From Promethearchaeota archaeon (lineage in GTDB: Archaea > Asgardarchaeota > Lokiarchaeia > Sigynarchaeales > SOKP01), in the NCBI GenBank assembly GCA_014730295.1, contig WJIN01000268.1:1-14740 (forward strand): DNA of 14,740 nucleotides. The letters run 5' to 3'. A program made the translations under genes and the position numbers. The notes under the pieces are model-generated. The model did not search any database. It was not told where the DNA came from and was given only the letters and a program-made list of their open reading frames with translations. Shown here piece after piece: positions 13,590-14,740 of this stretch; position 1 is the first letter of the stretch, and each line of letters starts with the position of its first letter.

Positions 13590-14126
13590 TTACATTAATT
13601 TTTTTATCTCTTTTTCCATTTCTATTATTCGTTTTCTTGACTTAATTAAAAGAGGTGTTTTTCCATATTTGGTGAACCATTTTTGAAATCGTTCTTCGAT
13701 ACTGACCTCGTGATTTCCCGTCATGTGCTTATCTGCGAGACAGACAATTTTTTCTTCTAGGGTTTCGGGGAGATAATCTTTTCCTGGTAATCCCACTTTC
13801 TTAGCATCTTCTTTATCAAGCCCCCCTAAAATATGGGTTTCGCAGATTCTTGCTAACTCTTTTGGTAATCCTCTCTCTCTCAAGATCCTCCCGCCAATTA
13901 AGGCATGTTCAAATCCATGTGTCACCGATCTACCAATGTCGTGAAGTAGTCCCCCGATTTCTACCAGCCGCGTATTCACTCTGGCTTTAGTTATATTTTT
14001 CGCAATCTCGACCGCCTTATTTGCTACATTAATAGAATGCTGTCGGATAGGAAAAGGCAGTCTGACCTTCCGTAATAATTCTAAGGCAAAATCACGATCG
14101 GGAATTACTGTTTCATATTTTCCCAT
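13590..14126 (-). CDS. HD-domain phosphohydrolase, TIGR00295-like archaeal family
   Basis: The 178-residue protein has an HD metal-binding core: His30 (RQHSINVA), His62-Asp63 (LLHDIGRS) and Asp132 (CLADK). Further family segments are HGFEHALIGGRIL near 70-82, ICETHILGG near 94-102 and GLPGKDYLPETLEEKIV near 112-128. This pattern fits the small archaeal HD proteins of the TIGR00295 type, presumed phosphohydrolases acting on a nucleotide or related phosphate; the true substrate is unknown. It is cytoplasmic, without membrane segments. No ribosome-binding site precedes the ATG. A TATA-like CTTAAAG about 25-30 bases upstream suggests a leaderless message. It is convergent with the small dehydratase subunit gene. 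Confidence 0.85.
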   Translation of the reverse strand: MGKYETVIPDRDFALELLRKVRLPFPIRQHSINVANKAVEIAKNITKARVNTRLVEIGGLLHDIGRSVTHGFEHALIGGRILRERGLPKELARICETHILGGLDKEDAKKVGLPGKDYLPETLEEKIVCLADKHMTGNHEVSIEERFQKWFTKYGKTPLLIKSRKRIIEMEKEIKKLM

Positions 14127-14198
14127 GTTAATTTATCAAATTAAAGAAAAACTTTAAGCTTTAAGGATTAAGATTTTTACCGTTTTTTACGTAGAAAG

Positions 14199-14218
14199 CC
14201 ACGCCCTTTAGGGAGTGG
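14199..14218 (+). repeat. Subterminal hairpin of an IS200/IS605-type element
   Basis: CCACGCCC and GGGAGTGG pair with one G/A mismatch around a TTTA loop. It is the most GC-rich spot in this spacer and lies 72 bases before the TnpA reading frame. IS200/IS605 elements carry such imperfect palindromes near their ends, where TnpA binds single-stranded DNA. It is probably the left-end hairpin. It could instead be the right end or guide-RNA scaffold of a lost tnpB. Confidence 0.5.
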
Positions 14219-14290
14219 ATGAATGCGTTTAAAAATCACCAAACTCAATAAGTTATATCCTTTTTATACCATCGAATTGATTAGGATATA

Positions 14291-14713
14291 ATGTAATATC
14301 GAAAAGATGCTCATAGAGTCTATTCTCTCACATAGCACTTAATTTTTGGAGTAAAATCCCGTCAACCCGTGTTTATAGAGAGGATTGGTATTATTGAAGC
14401 TCTAAAAACAAAGATTGTTGAATTATCAGAGAACGTTAAGGTAAAAGTGGTGGAAATCGAATGGGGTAGGGATCACGTTCATTTATTGATCTCTGTAAAG
14501 CCCATGTTAGATATTCCTAAGGATATAAATACAATTAAGGGGCATTCTTCTCGTTTTCTAAAGAAGGAGTATAAGACGTTCTTGCAAGATAAATTATGGG
14601 GCGCTCATTTTTGGAGTCCCCGTTATTTTATTTCTTCTACGGGAAATGTATCAATTGATGTTCTGAACCAAGATGTTGAGAATCAACGGAGGAAGATTGC
14701 TCTTGAACGTTAA
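14291..14713 (+). pseudogene. tnpA: Decayed IS200/IS605-family TnpA (HUH Y1 transposase)
   Basis: An open part starts at GTG 14369, but homology begins earlier in the same frame. After ATG 14291 there is TAA, then YRKDAHRVYSLT, then TAG at 14333-14335, then HLIFGVKSRQPV running into the open part. This matches the usual TnpA opening (EYRKD.HSVYLLTYHL), so a Glu and a Tyr codon became stops. The HUH motif HVHLLI and the SPRYFISSTGNVS segment remain. The catalytic tyrosine of the final helix (usually KKYVENQ) is Asp in LNQDVENQ. The enzyme should therefore be inactive even if translated. No tnpB is visible in the window. Confidence 0.8.
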
Positions 14714-14740
14714 TAAAGCAGTAAAAGTTCGGATATACCC

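Noticed and set aside
1..14740. CRISPR arrays, tRNA or rRNA genes
   Set aside because: No regularly spaced repeats, cloverleaf patterns or conserved rRNA segments were found on either strand by eye.

Overview
The window is a strongly AT-rich piece of an archaeal genome. The archaeal signs are short GTGAT or GGAGGA ribosome-binding sites, TATA-like boxes about 25 to 35 bases before several starts, archaeal-type isopropylmalate/homoaconitate dehydratase subunits, a TIGR00295-like HD protein and an archaeal-type prephenate dehydrogenase. The many small zinc-ribbon proteins, a bacterial-type shikimate kinase and a LITAF-like protein family fit an Asgard (Promethearchaeota, Loki-like) archaeon. 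That placement is an inference: no rRNA or informational marker gene is present.

Layout. Positions 1-1000 hold a possible partial gene leaving the left edge and a seven-helix membrane protein. A fragment of an alpha/beta hydrolase, a 55-residue zinc-ribbon protein and a DUF4213/DUF364 protein follow (1.0-2.5 kb). Divergent from the last is an amidase-signature hydrolase (2.6-4.0 kb). Next comes an aromatic amino acid block: shikimate kinase on the minus strand, divergent from an overlapping aroE-tyrA pair (4.06-6.46 kb). From 6.5 to 8.8 kb lies a tandem minus-strand array of five paralogues. Each has a split zinc ribbon (CxxC, hydrophobic stretch, CxxC) resembling the eukaryotic LITAF domain. 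Four also carry a C-terminal zinc ribbon; the fifth is a short copy broken by one base in an A8 run. Plus-strand genes follow: a thymidylate-kinase-like protein without the P-loop lysine, a membrane-embedded M28 peptidase, the large dehydratase subunit, a frameshifted two-helix membrane protein and the small dehydratase subunit. The right end has an HD-domain protein on the minus strand and a decayed IS200/IS605 TnpA.

How the genes work together. AroK, AroE and TyrA cover two shikimate-pathway steps and the tyrosine branch. The LeuC/LeuD-type subunits should form one heterodimeric dehydratase of leucine biosynthesis or a related 2-oxoacid chain-elongation pathway, although about 780 bases and another gene separate them. 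The best candidate for an undescribed system is the LITAF-like array. Its copies have nearly identical cysteine spacing, divergent linkers and pairwise-shared upstream elements.

Two genes (8609-8789 and 12494-13010) are each broken by one extra A in an A8 or A10 run. An A11 run in aroE stays in frame. Sequencing error, recent mutation and transcriptional slippage are all possible.
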